This document shows positions 23,965 to 31,731 of a stretch of DNA of 64,000 bases, piece after piece. Position numbers and translations under genes: made by a program. Source of the DNA: Falsiroseomonas sp046052145 (GTDB lineage Bacteria > Pseudomonadota > Alphaproteobacteria > Acetobacterales > Acetobacteraceae); contig JBJOMW010000009.1 in assembly GCA_046052145.1 (NCBI GenBank), forward strand, positions 1-64,000, given 5' to 3'. Numbering within the stretch: position 1 is the first letter of the stretch; every line of letters starts with the position of its first letter. The notes beneath the pieces were generated by a model. That model was not told where the DNA came from, ran no database searches, and was given only the letters and a program-made list of their open reading frames with translations.

Positions 23965-24714
23965 ATGGACCGCTCCGACGAATTGGCGAAGGTGAAGGCC
24001 CGCATCCGCGCGCTGGCATCGCGGACGGTGGAGCGCGGCTGCTCGGAAGCCGAGGCGATGGTCGCCGCTGCCAAGGTGGGCGAGCTGCTCGAGGTCTATG
24101 GCCTGTCGATGTCCGAGGTGGAGCTGCGCGAGGAAGCCTGCATCCAGCGCACGCTGATCTTCGACGATCCGCGCCGCCAGGCGATGAACTGGCTCTTCCC
24201 GGCGCTGCTGCGCTTCACCGGCTGCCGCGGTTGGACGGTGGGGCGGGCTGACTACGTCATCTTCGGCCTGGAGCCCGATGTGCAGATGGCGGAGTACCTG
24301 ATGCAGGTCGTCGCCGGCGCTTTGTCCTGGGAAGAGGCGCGCTATCGCCAGAGCGCGGATTATGCCCGCTCCCGCGTGGCGCCGCAGGCGGCGCTGCGCA
24401 GCTTCCGCATCGGCTTCGCCGACCGTATCGCCGCCCGGCTGGAGGAACTTGGCGCCCATCGCCGCGCGACCGAACAGGCCGCGCAGGCCAGCGCCCAGCA
24501 GCCGGGCGCGGGCGGCACGGCGCTGGTGCTGCTGAAGGAACGCAAGATCGAGGACGGCTTTCGGGCGCTCGGCGTGCGGCTGCGCACCGTCACGCGCAGC
24601 ACCGTCGTGCGCGACAAGGGAGCTTATGGCCGTGGGCGCGAGGCGGGCGGGCGCGTCGGGCTTGAGCGTCCGCTCGGCGCCGGGCCGGCGGCGGGGCGCC
24701 TGCCGAAGCGATGA
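23965..24714 (+). CDS. DUF2786-family protein
   Basis: A 249-residue protein. The N-terminal part (about 5-50) has the DUF2786 pattern of two short helices with a conserved CSEAEAMVAAAKVGELLEVY stretch. The middle (about 60-170) resembles the companion DUF7168 domain. The C-terminus is arginine/glycine-rich and probably disordered. Members occur widely in bacteria and phages; no biochemical role is established. It starts 39 bases after heme oxygenase and may be read through from that operon, but it has no obvious photosynthesis link. Confidence 0.7.
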   Translation: MDRSDELAKVKARIRALASRTVERGCSEAEAMVAAAKVGELLEVYGLSMSEVELREEACIQRTLIFDDPRRQAMNWLFPALLRFTGCRGWTVGRADYVIFGLEPDVQMAEYLMQVVAGALSWEEARYRQSADYARSRVAPQAALRSFRIGFADRIAARLEELGAHRRATEQAAQASAQQPGAGGTALVLLKERKIEDGFRALGVRLRTVTRSTVVRDKGAYGRGREAGGRVGLERPLGAGPAAGRLPKR

Positions 24715-24829
24715 CGCCAAACGCACGAAGTCCTGCCCTGCGGCCCGAAGGGCCTAGCGCGCGAATGCGCGCCGCGGCAAGTGCCGCGAAGCCAAGGGCC
24801 GCGGATGCGGCCCGCCCGGCGTTTGAGGG

Positions 24830-24852
24830 GCACGAAGGTGAAACCTTCGTGC
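24830..24852 (+). terminator. Hairpin before the HExxH protein gene
   Basis: GCACGAAGGT (24830-24839) and ACCTTCGTGC (24843-24852) form a perfect 10-bp stem around GAA. It ends 7 bases before the GTG start of the next gene. The 145 bases from 24715 to 24859 contain several GC-rich inverted repeats and no gene. The hairpin could end the upstream transcript, or it could hide the ribosome site of the next gene. Confidence 0.45.
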
Positions 24853-24859
24853 GCTTGAT

Positions 24860-25282
24860 GTGAGCCGCCACGACAGCGCGGCGCGCCGACTTTATGCGTG
24901 GGAGGATGCGGTCATCGCCCCGCGCGACCGCAGCCTCGTGCCCTTCGCTCGGCTGCAGGCGCTGGTGGACCATGTCTGGGCGGCGGAAGGCCGGCGCTGG
25001 CCGCCGCGCGTGCGGCCCCTGCCGAAGCAGGCGCGCCGCACCGTCGCCCGTGCCAGCCGCACCGCGATCGAGGCGCCGCCCGAACTGCCGAGCTGGGTGC
25101 TGCTGCATGAGATCGCGCACGCCCTGACGGCGGAGGTGGATGGTAGCCATGCCGGGCATGGCCCGGATTTCGTCGCCGCCTACGTGCGCCTGCTGGTGCG
25201 CCATGTGCGGCTGGAGCGTGGGTTGCTGGAGGCGACGCTGGCCGAGGCCGGCATCGCCTGGGCGCGCGACGGGGCGGGTTGA
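24860..25282 (+). CDS. Small putative zinc metallopeptidase (HExxH)
   Basis: A 140-residue protein with a zinc-protease motif LLHEIAHAL (H at about 83 and 87) and a downstream GHGPDFVAAYVRL that could give the third ligand. The arrangement resembles SprT-like or minimal gluzincin domains. I chose the GTG at 24860 because the nearby ATG is followed at once by a stop; no good ribosome site is visible, and the upstream hairpin covers that region. The neighbour is a DUF2786 protein, and pairing of the two is common enough to suggest a shared unknown role (inference). Confidence 0.6.
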   Translation: MSRHDSAARRLYAWEDAVIAPRDRSLVPFARLQALVDHVWAAEGRRWPPRVRPLPKQARRTVARASRTAIEAPPELPSWVLLHEIAHALTAEVDGSHAGHGPDFVAAYVRLLVRHVRLERGLLEATLAEAGIAWARDGAG

Positions 25283-25304
25283 GCCGGGCCGCCGAAGCGG
25301 TATC

Positions 25305-25916
25305 TCAGCCCTCGGCCTTGCGGCCGGCCTGCAGGGACTCGATCTGGCGCTTCAGGCGCTCCACCTCGGCCTGCAGGGCGGCGATGCGCGCGGCCTCGCC
25401 GCCGGGCTCGGCGGTCTCATGCGCGGGGCGGAAGGGCGCGAACAGGGTCATGGCGCGCTCCATCATCGCCATGTTCTGCTTGCCCATCTCCTCCAGCCCG
25501 CCGAAGGGGTTGAAGCCGCCGATGGACTGTTCGACCGTGCGCCGCACCTGGTCCTGCTGGCGCGAAAAGGCGCCCATGACGTTTTCCAGATAGCGCGGGA
25601 CTAGCGCCTGCATGCTGTCGCCGTAGAAGCCGATGATCTGGCGCAGGAAGGAGGTGGGCAGCAGGCTGCGCCCCTTCGCTTCCTCCTCGACGATGATCTG
25701 GGTCAGCACGGATCGGGTGATGTCGTCGCCGGTCTTCGCGTCATAGACGACGAAGTGCCGCCCGTTCCGGACCATGCCCGCCAGGTCCTCGAGCGTGACG
25801 TAGGACGAGCTTTCGGTGTTGTAGAGCCGCCGGTTCGCGTATTTCTTGACCACGACGGGGGGGCTGGCCGGTGCCTCTGCCGGGTCCGGCGAAGGATTTG
25901 TGGTGTCCTGTGACAT
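25305..25916 (-). CDS. phaR: Polyhydroxyalkanoate synthesis regulator PhaR
   Basis: A 203-residue repressor of PHA granule genes. The N-terminal DNA-binding domain has the family motif VVVKKYANRRLYNTESSSYV (about 21-40), followed by VYDAKTGDDITRSVL and a second PHB-accumulation-regulator block around IGFYGDSMQALVPRYLE. The C-terminus is a coiled coil (EVERLKRQIESLQ). PhaR binds both DNA and PHB and releases its targets, including phasin genes, when polymer forms. It diverges from the PHA synthase genes, its expected regulatory targets. Confidence 0.93.
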   Translation of the reverse strand: MSQDTTNPSPDPAEAPASPPVVVKKYANRRLYNTESSSYVTLEDLAGMVRNGRHFVVYDAKTGDDITRSVLTQIIVEEEAKGRSLLPTSFLRQIIGFYGDSMQALVPRYLENVMGAFSRQQDQVRRTVEQSIGGFNPFGGLEEMGKQNMAMMERAMTLFAPFRPAHETAEPGGEAARIAALQAEVERLKRQIESLQAGRKAEG

Positions 25917-26065
25917 GCGATCGCCTTCCGCGCGGCCGTCCCGCCGCCTGGGACGAATGCTATCATGGCCTATGATGCGCTGCGAAACATCAGATGCGAT
26001 GAATTTGGCGCCTTGCCTTCCGGCTGCGGCTGCGATCCCTATGGCACACGCAGGGGGGAGCCCGG

Positions 26066-26515
26066 ATGAGCGGGGATCGGCCGACGGCCGAGGAGGCGGA
26101 GGTCGAGCGCCTCGCCGAGGACTGGATCACGCTGTGGCAGAGCGAGCTGGCCGCGCTGGCCGCCGACCGCGAGGCTGCGGCGGCTTGGTCCGCCGCGGCC
26201 TCCGTCTTCGCGGCCTTGGGCGCCGCCTGGTTCCGGGCCGCTTCGTCCCCGCCCTTTGGCCGTACTGCGCCGGCCTGGCCATCAGCCTGGCCCGCGCATG
26301 ACAGCGCCCCTCCGACGCCGCGGCCCGCGCCCGCTGCCGCTGCACCTGATGCTGGGAGCCGGGCGGGGGATGCTGGCGGTGATGGGCAGCCTGCCGATCC
26401 CGCCCTCCGGCAGCGCCTGGCCGAGCTGGAGCGACGCCTGGCCGATCTCGAAGGCCGGCCGCGACGAGCTCAATCGGATTCGCGGCCGCCTCGCCGCCGG
26501 CGCCCACGCGCCTGA
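26066..26515 (+). CDS. Small PhaE-like protein upstream of PHA synthase
   Basis: A 149-residue protein preceded by a strong GGGGGGAG ribosome site. The first 60 residues are helical (WITLWQSELAALAAD), the middle is an alanine/proline-rich linker, and about residues 108-128 form a coiled coil (LRQRLAELERRLADLEG). This resembles the layout of class III/IV synthase partners (PhaE/PhaR), though sequence similarity is weak. Its last 218 bases overlap the start of the PHA synthase in another frame, so translation of the two is probably coupled. If the synthase starts later, the overlap would be shorter. Confidence 0.55.
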   Translation: MSGDRPTAEEAEVERLAEDWITLWQSELAALAADREAAAAWSAAASVFAALGAAWFRAASSPPFGRTAPAWPSAWPAHDSAPPTPRPAPAAAAPDAGSRAGDAGGDGQPADPALRQRLAELERRLADLEGRPRRAQSDSRPPRRRRPRA

Positions 26516-27557
26516 GGCCTTCCGGGCGGCGGTGCTGCGCCGCCTGCTGCGGGAGGATCGCGCGCTGCTGGCCGGCATCGCCGCCTATCGCCGCCACCCT
26601 TTCGAGCGCCGCCTGCCCGACCCACCCGCCATCTGGACCGAGGGCGGTACGCGGCTGCTGGATTACGGCATCCCCGGCGCCGCGGGGCCCGCGGTGGTCT
26701 TCGTGCCGTCCCTGGTCAATCGCGCGCAGGTGCTGGACCTGATGGAAGGCCGCTCCCTGCTGCGCTTCCTGGCCGGGGAGGGCGTGCGGCCGCTGCTGCT
26801 CGACTGGGGGTTCCCGGATGAGGCCGAGCGCGCCTTCACGCTGACCGACTATGTGGCGGGGCGGCTCGAGCGCGCGCTGATGGCCATCCCCGGCCCTGTC
26901 GTGCTGGTGGGCTATTGCATGGGCGGGCTGCTGGCGCTGGCGGCCGCCCTGCGCCGGCCGGCCAAGGGGGGCGAGGGCGTGGCCGCGCTCGGGCTGCTGG
27001 CGACGCCCTGGGATTTCCACGCGACGCCTGAGGATATGGCCCGCGCCAGCGCCGCGGCCGCGCTGTTGCCGGGGCTGGAGCCTGTGCTTGAGGCCACGGG
27101 CACGCTTCCCGTGGATGTGATCCAGACCCTCTTCGCGGGCCTCGACCCCTGGGGGATTCCGGCCAAGTTCCGCGCCTTCGCCCGCATGGACCAGGCTTCC
27201 GCGCGCGCGGCGCTGTTCGTCGCGCTGGAGGATTGGCTGAATGACGGCGTGCCGCTCGCCGCCCCTGTGGCACGAGAGACGCTCGGCGGCTGGTACGGCG
27301 CCAACACGCCCGCGCGGCTGGCCTGGCGGATCGCCGGTGCCGTGGTGGACCCGGCGGCGCTCTGCGTACCGGCCTTCCTGGCTGTCCCGCATCGCGATCG
27401 GATCGTCCCCCCGGCCTCCGCGCGGGCGCTTGTTGCCCGTCTGCCGCCCGGCGCCGTGCTGCATGAGGCCGCGGCCGGCCATATCGGCATGGCGGCGGGG
27501 ACAGGGGCGGAAGCGGCGCTCTGGCGCCCGCTTCTGTCATGGCTTCGCGGCTTGTAG
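26298..27557 (+). CDS. phaC: Short poly(3-hydroxyalkanoate) synthase (PhaC-like)
   Basis: A 419-residue alpha/beta-hydrolase that should polymerise 3-hydroxyacyl-CoA. The nucleophile elbow is GYCMGG with C207, the cysteine of PHA synthases where lipases have serine. The other triad members are visible as the aspartate in PHRDRIVPP and the histidine in AAGHIGMA. It lacks the long N-terminal domain of class I synthases, as in class III/IV enzymes. The start at 26298 (MTAPLRRRGPRPLPLHL) overlaps the PhaE-like gene. phaA follows after 64 bases. Confidence 0.82.
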   Translation: MTAPLRRRGPRPLPLHLMLGAGRGMLAVMGSLPIPPSGSAWPSWSDAWPISKAGRDELNRIRGRLAAGAHAPEAFRAAVLRRLLREDRALLAGIAAYRRHPFERRLPDPPAIWTEGGTRLLDYGIPGAAGPAVVFVPSLVNRAQVLDLMEGRSLLRFLAGEGVRPLLLDWGFPDEAERAFTLTDYVAGRLERALMAIPGPVVLVGYCMGGLLALAAALRRPAKGGEGVAALGLLATPWDFHATPEDMARASAAAALLPGLEPVLEATGTLPVDVIQTLFAGLDPWGIPAKFRAFARMDQASARAALFVALEDWLNDGVPLAAPVARETLGGWYGANTPARLAWRIAGAVVDPAALCVPAFLAVPHRDRIVPPASARALVARLPPGAVLHEAAAGHIGMAAGTGAEAALWRPLLSWLRGL

Positions 27558-27621
27558 CGAAGCCCTGCGCACCCCAGACTGCCGTCCACGTCAGCAACCC
27601 GGAGAAGGGACAAGTACCCCC

Positions 27622-28794
27622 ATGACCGAGATCGTCATCGCCTCCGCCGCGCGCACCCCGGTGGGGTCCTTCAACGGGGCCTTTGCCTCCCTGCCCGCGC
27701 ATGCCCTGGGCCAGGTGGCGATCCAGGCCGCGCTCGCCCGCGCCGGCGTGAAGCCGGAGGAGGTGGACGAGGTGATCCTCGGCCAGATCCTGTCGGCGGG
27801 TGCCGGCCAGAACCCCGCGCGCCAGGCCGCGGTGGCCGCCGGCATCCCGGTTGAGCGCACCGCCTTCGGCATCAACCAGCTCTGCGGGTCTGGCCTCAGG
27901 GCCGTGGCACTCGCGGCGCAGCAGATCGCCACGGGCGATGCCTCCATTGTGGTCGCCGGCGGGCAGGAGAGCATGACCCAGTCGCCGCACTGCGCGAATC
28001 TGCGCGCCGGCCAGAAGATGGGCAGCCTCGAGCTGGTGGACACCATGCTGAAGGACGGGCTGTGGGACGCCTTCCACGGCTATCACATGGGCAACACCGC
28101 CGAGAATGTCGCGCAGAAGTACCAGCTGACGCGCGAGGAGCAGGACCGCTTCGCCGCCGAGAGCCAGCGCAAGGCCGGCGAAGCGATGAAGGCCGGCCGC
28201 TTCAAGGACGAGATCGCGCCGGTGACGGTGAAGGGCCGCAAGGGCGATGTCGTCGTCGAGAATGACGAATATCCGAAGCCCGAGACGACGATGGATGTGC
28301 TCATGAAGCTCCGCCCGGCCTTCGCGAAGGACGGCACGGTCACGGCAGGCAATGCGTCCGGCATCAATGATGGTGCGGCGGTCGCGGTGGTGATGAGCGC
28401 GGCCGAGGCGGCGAAGCGCGGCATCACGCCGATGGCGCGGATCGTCAGCTGGGCGACGGCGGGGGTGGACCCGTCCATCATGGGCACCGGCCCGATCCCG
28501 GCCAGCCGCAAGGCGCTGCAGAAGGCGGGCTGGAGCCTCGACAGCCTCGACCTGATCGAGGCGAACGAGGCCTTCGCCGCGCAGGCCTGCGCGGTGAATA
28601 AGGATCTGGGCTGGGATCCGGCGAAGGTGAATGTGAATGGCGGCGCCATCGCGCTGGGTCACCCGATCGGTGCGTCCGGCGCGCGCGTGCTGAACACTCT
28701 GCTGTTCGAGATGCAGCGCCGCGGCGCGAAGCGCGGCCTCGCCACGCTGTGCATCGGCGGCGGCATGGGTGTGGCGATGTGCGTCGAGCGGTAA
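27622..28794 (+). CDS. phaA: Acetyl-CoA acetyltransferase (beta-ketothiolase, PhaA)
   Basis: A 390-residue thiolase that condenses two acetyl-CoA to acetoacetyl-CoA, the first step of polyhydroxybutyrate synthesis. The acylated cysteine is in NQLCGSGLRA (about residue 88). The second active-site histidine is in GGAIALGHPIG and the final cysteine in TLCIGGGMG. A GGAGAAGGGA ribosome site precedes the ATG. The partner reductase phaB lies 6 kb away. The last codons lie within the first copy of a 28-base tandem repeat. Confidence 0.95.
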   Translation: MTEIVIASAARTPVGSFNGAFASLPAHALGQVAIQAALARAGVKPEEVDEVILGQILSAGAGQNPARQAAVAAGIPVERTAFGINQLCGSGLRAVALAAQQIATGDASIVVAGGQESMTQSPHCANLRAGQKMGSLELVDTMLKDGLWDAFHGYHMGNTAENVAQKYQLTREEQDRFAAESQRKAGEAMKAGRFKDEIAPVTVKGRKGDVVVENDEYPKPETTMDVLMKLRPAFAKDGTVTAGNASGINDGAAVAVVMSAAEAAKRGITPMARIVSWATAGVDPSIMGTGPIPASRKALQKAGWSLDSLDLIEANEAFAAQACAVNKDLGWDPAKVNVNGGAIALGHPIGASGARVLNTLLFEMQRRGAKRGLATLCIGGGMGVAMCVER

Positions 28795-28858
28795 CGCTCG
28801 CGCACTGACGGTCGAGCGGTAACGCTCGCGCACTGACGGTCGAGCGGTAACGCTCGCG
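28783..28858 (+). repeat. 28-base tandem repeat at the 3' end of phaA
   Basis: Two full copies (28783-28810 and 28811-28838) and a 20-base third copy (28839-28858) are identical. Each contains CGAGCGGTAACGCTCG, a 6-bp stem with a GTAA (GNRA) loop. The TAA in the first loop is the phaA stop codon, so the repeat arose by duplicating the end of the gene. The result is a row of hairpins behind phaA. Confidence 0.85.
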
Positions 28859-28880
28859 CGGTAACGACCGCGCGGTGATG

Positions 28881-28899
28881 CGCCCCCGTCCCGGGGGCG
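28881..28899. terminator. GC-rich hairpin between phaA and cheZ
   Basis: CGCCCCCG (28881-28888) pairs perfectly with CGGGGGCG (28892-28899) around a 3-base loop. It lies between convergent phaA and the CheZ-like gene, after the repeat hairpins, and could end transcripts from both sides. There is no clear U-tract on either strand. Confidence 0.5.
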
Positions 28900-28922
28900 T
28901 CGTCACGCTGCGCGGTCGGCCG

Positions 28923-29537
28923 CTACCCGTTCAGCAGCGCGTCGATATCGGCCTGGGCCAGGTCGGCGGCGCTTTTCGGCGCTTCCACCGTGCGGAGCTG
29001 GGTGCGTACCTCCAGCTTCGGGCGATCGGCCACCGCACCCTCGGGCAGCATGGTCTTCAGCGCGCCCTCCACCTGCTGCAGGTGCTGGATGGCGCGGCGG
29101 ATGCGCTGGCCGGTCAGGTCCTGGAAGGCGCAGGCTTCGAAGATCGCGTTCACGCGCTCCACGATGGCAGGCGCCATCGCACCATCGCGCCCGCCGGCGA
29201 TCCAGTCGCCGATCGCCTCGGCGGCTTCCATGATCGTGTTGGCGGCCTGCTCCGTCACCTGCACCACCGCCTCCAGCTCGAGCCCGCTGTTGCGCGTGGC
29301 GGCGGCCGGCACGGCAACAAGCTGGGCGATCTGCTCGTGCATCCGCGCGATCTCGCCCGAAATCCGCGCCTCTCCCATGTCGGCAAGCTCGACGCTGGCA
29401 TGGAGTTCTGCGCTCAACTCCGCGAGGCGGCGGTCAACGAAGCTCCGCAGCTCCGCCAGGCGGGGCGCCAACTCCGCGCCGAGCGCAGCCCGGAGCGCTT
29501 CGTCAGGGGGGAGGATCTGCGCGGTCGAGGCTTGCAT
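28923..29537 (-). CDS. CheZ-like protein phosphatase
   Basis: A 204-residue, mostly helical protein. The motif FQDLTGQRI near residue 140 carries the aspartate and glutamine of the CheZ active site that strip phosphate from CheY. The extreme C-terminus ADIDALLNG resembles the CheY-binding tail of CheZ. The central long helices (SAELHASVELADMGEARIS) fit the four-helix hairpin bundle. No other chemotaxis gene lies nearby, so it acts on a response regulator encoded elsewhere. It is convergent with phaA. Confidence 0.8.
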   Translation of the reverse strand: MQASTAQILPPDEALRAALGAELAPRLAELRSFVDRRLAELSAELHASVELADMGEARISGEIARMHEQIAQLVAVPAAATRNSGLELEAVVQVTEQAANTIMEAAEAIGDWIAGGRDGAMAPAIVERVNAIFEACAFQDLTGQRIRRAIQHLQQVEGALKTMLPEGAVADRPKLEVRTQLRTVEAPKSAADLAQADIDALLNG

Positions 29538-29587
29538 CCCGCAACCCTGGCACGGCTGCGGTTACCCGCTGGTTGATGGCGTCGCGG

Positions 29588-30307
29588 TCAGGCGCCCGCC
29601 GAAACCAGAACGCGCCGGCGCACGGTGACCGCGCCGGCCGGCAGGGCCGCGAAAAGGTCCTTCTCCGCCTCCACGATGAAAACGCCGGCGAGCCGCGGGC
29701 AGAGCAGCCGGCCGGTGCGTTCCAGCGCCGGCGCCAGCGAGCCGATCCGGCTCAGCCCATAGGGCGGCACGAACAAGGCCGTGTCCTGACGCTCGGTGCG
29801 GAACAGATGGCGCGCCAGCAGCCGCGCGATCTGGCCGCGCGAATAGGGCTGGCCATGGCCGAAGGGCGTGCGGTCCAGATGCGCCCACAGCCCCGTGCGG
29901 TTGGGCACCACCAGCATCAGCCGCCCATCATCGCGCAGCACGCGCCAGACCTCGCGCAGCAGGCGCCGCGCATTCTCCGCCGCCTCCAGCCCATGCACCA
30001 GCAGCACACGGTCGAAGCTGGCGTCGGGGAAGGGCAGGTGCTCCTCCTCCGCCAGCAGCGTGGCGGAGGGGCTGCGGTCCGGGCGCAACCCATGCGCGTC
30101 GTGGAGATGCGACGGCACCAGCCCGATGCAGCGGTCAGCCTCGCGCCGCCAGAGGCCGAGATAGGGCGAGGCCCAGCCAAGCCCCAGCACCGACTGCCCG
30201 GGCAGCGCCGGCCAGAGCGCTGCCAGCCGCGCCGCGACCAGCCGCGCCGCGGTGTCACCCGCGCGCGAGCCGTAGAAGGCGGCCAGACCGTGGACCTCGG
30301 TCGTCAT
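29588..30307 (-). CDS. Class I SAM-dependent methyltransferase
   Basis: A 239-residue protein with a methyltransferase type 11-like core: a SAM loop (VLGLGWASPYLGLW, about 40-53), an acidic second strand region and the motif LPFPDASFDRVLLVHGLE, then WRVLRDDGRLMLVVPNR. The first glycine motif is less regular than usual. It is divergent from glyoxalase II across 64 bases. This neighbour pair is common in alphaproteobacteria, but the methyl acceptor is unknown. Confidence 0.75.
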   Translation of the reverse strand: MTTEVHGLAAFYGSRAGDTAARLVAARLAALWPALPGQSVLGLGWASPYLGLWRREADRCIGLVPSHLHDAHGLRPDRSPSATLLAEEEHLPFPDASFDRVLLVHGLEAAENARRLLREVWRVLRDDGRLMLVVPNRTGLWAHLDRTPFGHGQPYSRGQIARLLARHLFRTERQDTALFVPPYGLSRIGSLAPALERTGRLLCPRLAGVFIVEAEKDLFAALPAGAVTVRRRVLVSAGA

Positions 30308-30371
30308 GACAAGCGGTGTTATACGACGTCCGGGGGTCCGATGGCACGGCCCTGGCGTGGGAGGAGGCGGC

Positions 30372-31106
30372 ATGACTCTGAAGGTCGAGGCGGTTCCCTG
30401 CCTCCAGGACAATTACCTCTGGCTGCTGCGCGACGGGCCGACCGGCGCGGTTGCGGTCTGCGACCCCGGCGAGGCCGGCCCGGCCATCGCGGCGGTCGAA
30501 GCCGCGGGCGGGCGGCTCGATGCGATCCTGCTGACCCACCACCACGGCGACCATGTGGGCGGCGTCGCCGAGCTCAAGGCGCGCTTCCCAGCGGCGAAGG
30601 TGGTCGGGGCCGCGCTCGATGCACATCGCCTGCCGCCGCTCGACCTGGTGGTGAAGGAGGGCGATCTGGTGCCGCTCGGCGCCGCGCGGGCCGCGGTGCT
30701 GCACCTGCCCGGCCACACGACCGGCCACATCGCCTTCCACTTCGTGGCCGATCACGTCCTGCTCTGCGGTGACGTGATCTTCGGCCTCGGCTGCGGCCGG
30801 CCGCTGGAAGCGGGTGGGATGGAGGCGCTGTGGCATTCGCTGCGGCGCGTCGCCAGGCTGCCGGCGAATACGCGGCTCTGCTGCGGGCATGAATACACCG
30901 AGGCCAATGCCCGCTTCGCCCTGCATGTGGACCCTGACAATGCCGCGCTGAAGGCCGAAGCCGAGGCGGCCGGGGCGCTGCGGGCCGCGGGGCGGCCGAG
31001 CGTGCCGACCACGCTGGCGCAGGAATTGGCCGCCAACCCCTTCCTTCGCGCGCGCGACCTTGCTGAATTCACCGCGCGCCGCGAGGCCAAGAACCATTTC
31101 CGCTGA
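30372..31106 (+). CDS. gloB: Hydroxyacylglutathione hydrolase (glyoxalase II)
   Basis: A 244-residue metallo-beta-lactamase-fold enzyme that splits S-lactoylglutathione to lactate and glutathione in methylglyoxal removal. The dinuclear metal motif THHHGDH is at about residues 56-62. Further ligands lie in LPGHTTGHI, LLCGDVIF and CCGHEYTEAN; the last stretch and the C-terminal KNHFR helix are typical of GloB. A GGAGGCGG site precedes the ATG. A glutathione S-transferase follows after 16 bases. Confidence 0.93.
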   Translation: MTLKVEAVPCLQDNYLWLLRDGPTGAVAVCDPGEAGPAIAAVEAAGGRLDAILLTHHHGDHVGGVAELKARFPAAKVVGAALDAHRLPPLDLVVKEGDLVPLGAARAAVLHLPGHTTGHIAFHFVADHVLLCGDVIFGLGCGRPLEAGGMEALWHSLRRVARLPANTRLCCGHEYTEANARFALHVDPDNAALKAEAEAAGALRAAGRPSVPTTLAQELAANPFLRARDLAEFTARREAKNHFR

Positions 31107-31122
31107 GAGGAGCCGTCCCAGG

Positions 31123-31728
31123 ATGATGAAGCTGCATTACAGCCCCGCGAGCCCCTTTGCCCGCAAGGTGCTGGCCTGTGCCATTGCGCGCGGCATCGAC
31201 AACCGGATCGAGCTGGTCGCGACCGACCCGCACGGCTCCCCTGCGGAGCTGCTGCAGAGCAACCCGCTGTCGAAGATCCCGAGCCTCGTCACGGATGACG
31301 GCCTTGCGGTCTTCGACAGCCCGGTGATCTGCGAATACCTCGACACGATCGGGGAGGCCTCGGCGCTGTTCCCGACCTCTGGCACGCATCGCTGGATCCG
31401 CATTTCCACCATGCATGCGCTGGCGGACGGCATCATGGATGCGGCGGTGGCGCGGCGCATGCGCTTCGGCAAGCCGATGGACGAGACGCGCACGGCCTTC
31501 CTGGCGCGGCAGAAGGCGGCGGTGGAGCGCGGCCTCGCGGCGCTCGAGGCCGCTCCGCCGCAGGGGCTGACGGATATCGGCGCCATCGCGGTCGGCTGCG
31601 CGCTGGGCTACCTGGATTTCCGCTTCGCGGGCGAGCCGTGGCGCGAGGCGCATCCGCGCCTTGCGGCCTGGTTTGCGCAGGTCTCGGAGCTGCCGCCGAT
31701 GGCGCGCACGGCGCCGCCCAAGGCCTGA
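31123..31728 (+). CDS. Glutathione S-transferase
   Basis: A 201-residue protein with the N-terminal thioredoxin-like domain (MKLHYSPASPFARKV, with the cis-proline and glutathione-binding SKIPSL and DSPVICEYLD), followed by an all-helical C-terminal domain. A GAGAGGAG ribosome site overlaps the end of gloB, so the two genes form a thiol-stress pair. The substrate of this class cannot be assigned from sequence. Confidence 0.88.
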   Translation: MMKLHYSPASPFARKVLACAIARGIDNRIELVATDPHGSPAELLQSNPLSKIPSLVTDDGLAVFDSPVICEYLDTIGEASALFPTSGTHRWIRISTMHALADGIMDAAVARRMRFGKPMDETRTAFLARQKAAVERGLAALEAAPPQGLTDIGAIAVGCALGYLDFRFAGEPWREAHPRLAAWFAQVSELPPMARTAPPKA

Positions 31729-31731
31729 CGC

